This document shows, piece by piece, positions 4,969-5,261 of a stretch of 5,261 nt of DNA (the stretch's first letter is position 1; each line of letters opens with the position of its first letter). Below the pieces are notes generated by a model. That model saw only the letters and a list, made by a program, of their open reading frames with translations. It was not told where the DNA came from and ran no database searches. The DNA is from an uncultured Actinomycetes bacterium. GTDB taxonomy: Bacteria > Actinomycetota > Acidimicrobiia > Acidimicrobiales > Microtrichaceae. The position numbers and the translations under genes are program-made. The DNA is taken from NCBI GenBank assembly GCA_903930035.1, contig CAIYXG010000489.1, positions 1 through 5,261 of the forward strand, in the 5' to 3' direction.

Positions 4969-5261
4969 ATGACCGACGCGCCGCACGACGACCCTCCGGC
5001 CGACTTCGAGGAGTCATTCGCCCGGGCCCGGGCCCTGGTGGAGCGGGCGACGGCCATCACGGTCCTGACCGGCGCCGGCATCTCGACCGACTCGGGCATC
5101 CCGGACTTCCGAGGGCCGTCGGGCGTGTGGACCGTCAGCCCGGACGCCGAGATGATGTCGAACATCTCCACCTACCTGTCGGACGAGGGGGTGCGGAAGG
5201 CGGCGTGGCGGCACCGTGTCGAGAGCGACCTGTGGGAGGCCGTCCCCAACCCGGGCCACGA
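4969..5261 (+). CDS. Sir2-family NAD-dependent protein deacylase (N-terminal part)
   Basis: The first 97 codons are present; the gene runs off the right edge (whole family members are usually about 230-300 aa). Sirtuins remove acetyl or other acyl groups from protein lysines, consuming NAD and releasing nicotinamide and O-acyl-ADP-ribose. The NAD-binding GAGIS motif is at 35-39, continuing STDSGIPDFRG (39-49) with the P45-D46-F47-R48 loop that contacts NAD and nicotinamide, then GPSGVW (49-54). The segment ending WEAVPNPGH (89-97) matches the usual P.N.GH start of the helix after the cofactor loop. The catalytic His and zinc-binding cysteines lie outside the window, so activity cannot be judged. 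A 29-residue leader precedes the Rossmann fold. The start is supported by a TACGCT box 6 nt upstream. No Shine-Dalgarno is present. CobB-like acetyl-CoA synthetase deacetylase is one possible role. Confidence 0.93.
   Translation, partial: MTDAPHDDPPADFEESFARARALVERATAITVLTGAGISTDSGIPDFRGPSGVWTVSPDAEMMSNISTYLSDEGVRKAAWRHRVESDLWEAVPNPGH

Noticed and set aside
4849..4986. Longer start (4986) for the 160-aa protein gene
   Set aside because: It would translate the palindrome array as GDTSPAPP repeats and overlap the sirtuin start. TACGGT precisely before the ATG at 4848 favours the shorter form. Not fully excluded.

Overview
The window is very GC-rich DNA (roughly three quarters G+C by eye) with strong G/C preference at third codon positions, long antisense shadow ORFs and promoters reduced to TANNNT -10 boxes. 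Protein style (Ala/Arg/Asp-rich, the PduO start, the 160-aa protein family) suggests a high-GC actinobacterium, possibly an acidimicrobial lineage such as Iamia or its relatives. That placement is an impression, not a search result.

Layout from left to right. (1) Positions 1-61, minus strand: the first 20 codons of a homocysteine methyltransferase, probably cobalamin-dependent methionine synthase, running off the left edge. (2) Positions 62-184: a short divergent promoter region. (3) 185-730, plus: PduO-type ATP:cob(I)alamin adenosyltransferase, followed after 37 bp by 768-2327, plus: leucyl aminopeptidase (M17, PepA) with a good Shine-Dalgarno site; the two look like one transcript. (4) 2324-2348: an imperfect hairpin whose arms contain the stop codons of two convergent genes. 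(5) 2345-4096, minus: a cytosolic PAS-GGDEF-EAL cyclic-di-GMP protein with an intact-looking cyclase and inhibitory site but several substitutions at conserved EAL positions. (6) 4097-4365: non-coding as far as can be seen, with hairpins, a short tandem repeat and a 15-bp palindrome. (7) 4366-4848, minus: a 160-aa actinobacterial protein of unknown function that may be a winged-helix DNA binder. (8) 4849-4968: a divergent promoter region holding three 24-bp-spaced GGGGACGTGTCCCC-type palindromes. (9) 4969 to the right edge, plus: the N-terminal third or so of a Sir2-family NAD-dependent deacylase.

The left end has a cobalamin theme (probable B12-dependent methionine synthase divergent from the enzyme making adenosylcobalamin). 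The right end looks like a small regulatory module: a possible DNA-binding protein divergent from a sirtuin with a palindrome array between them. Across the window, four of the five genes whose upstream sequence begins a transcription unit have a TANNNT box only 6-10 nt before the ATG and no Shine-Dalgarno, pointing to leaderless mRNAs, while the operon-internal pepA has a Shine-Dalgarno instead. No mobile element, CRISPR array, tRNA or rRNA was seen.
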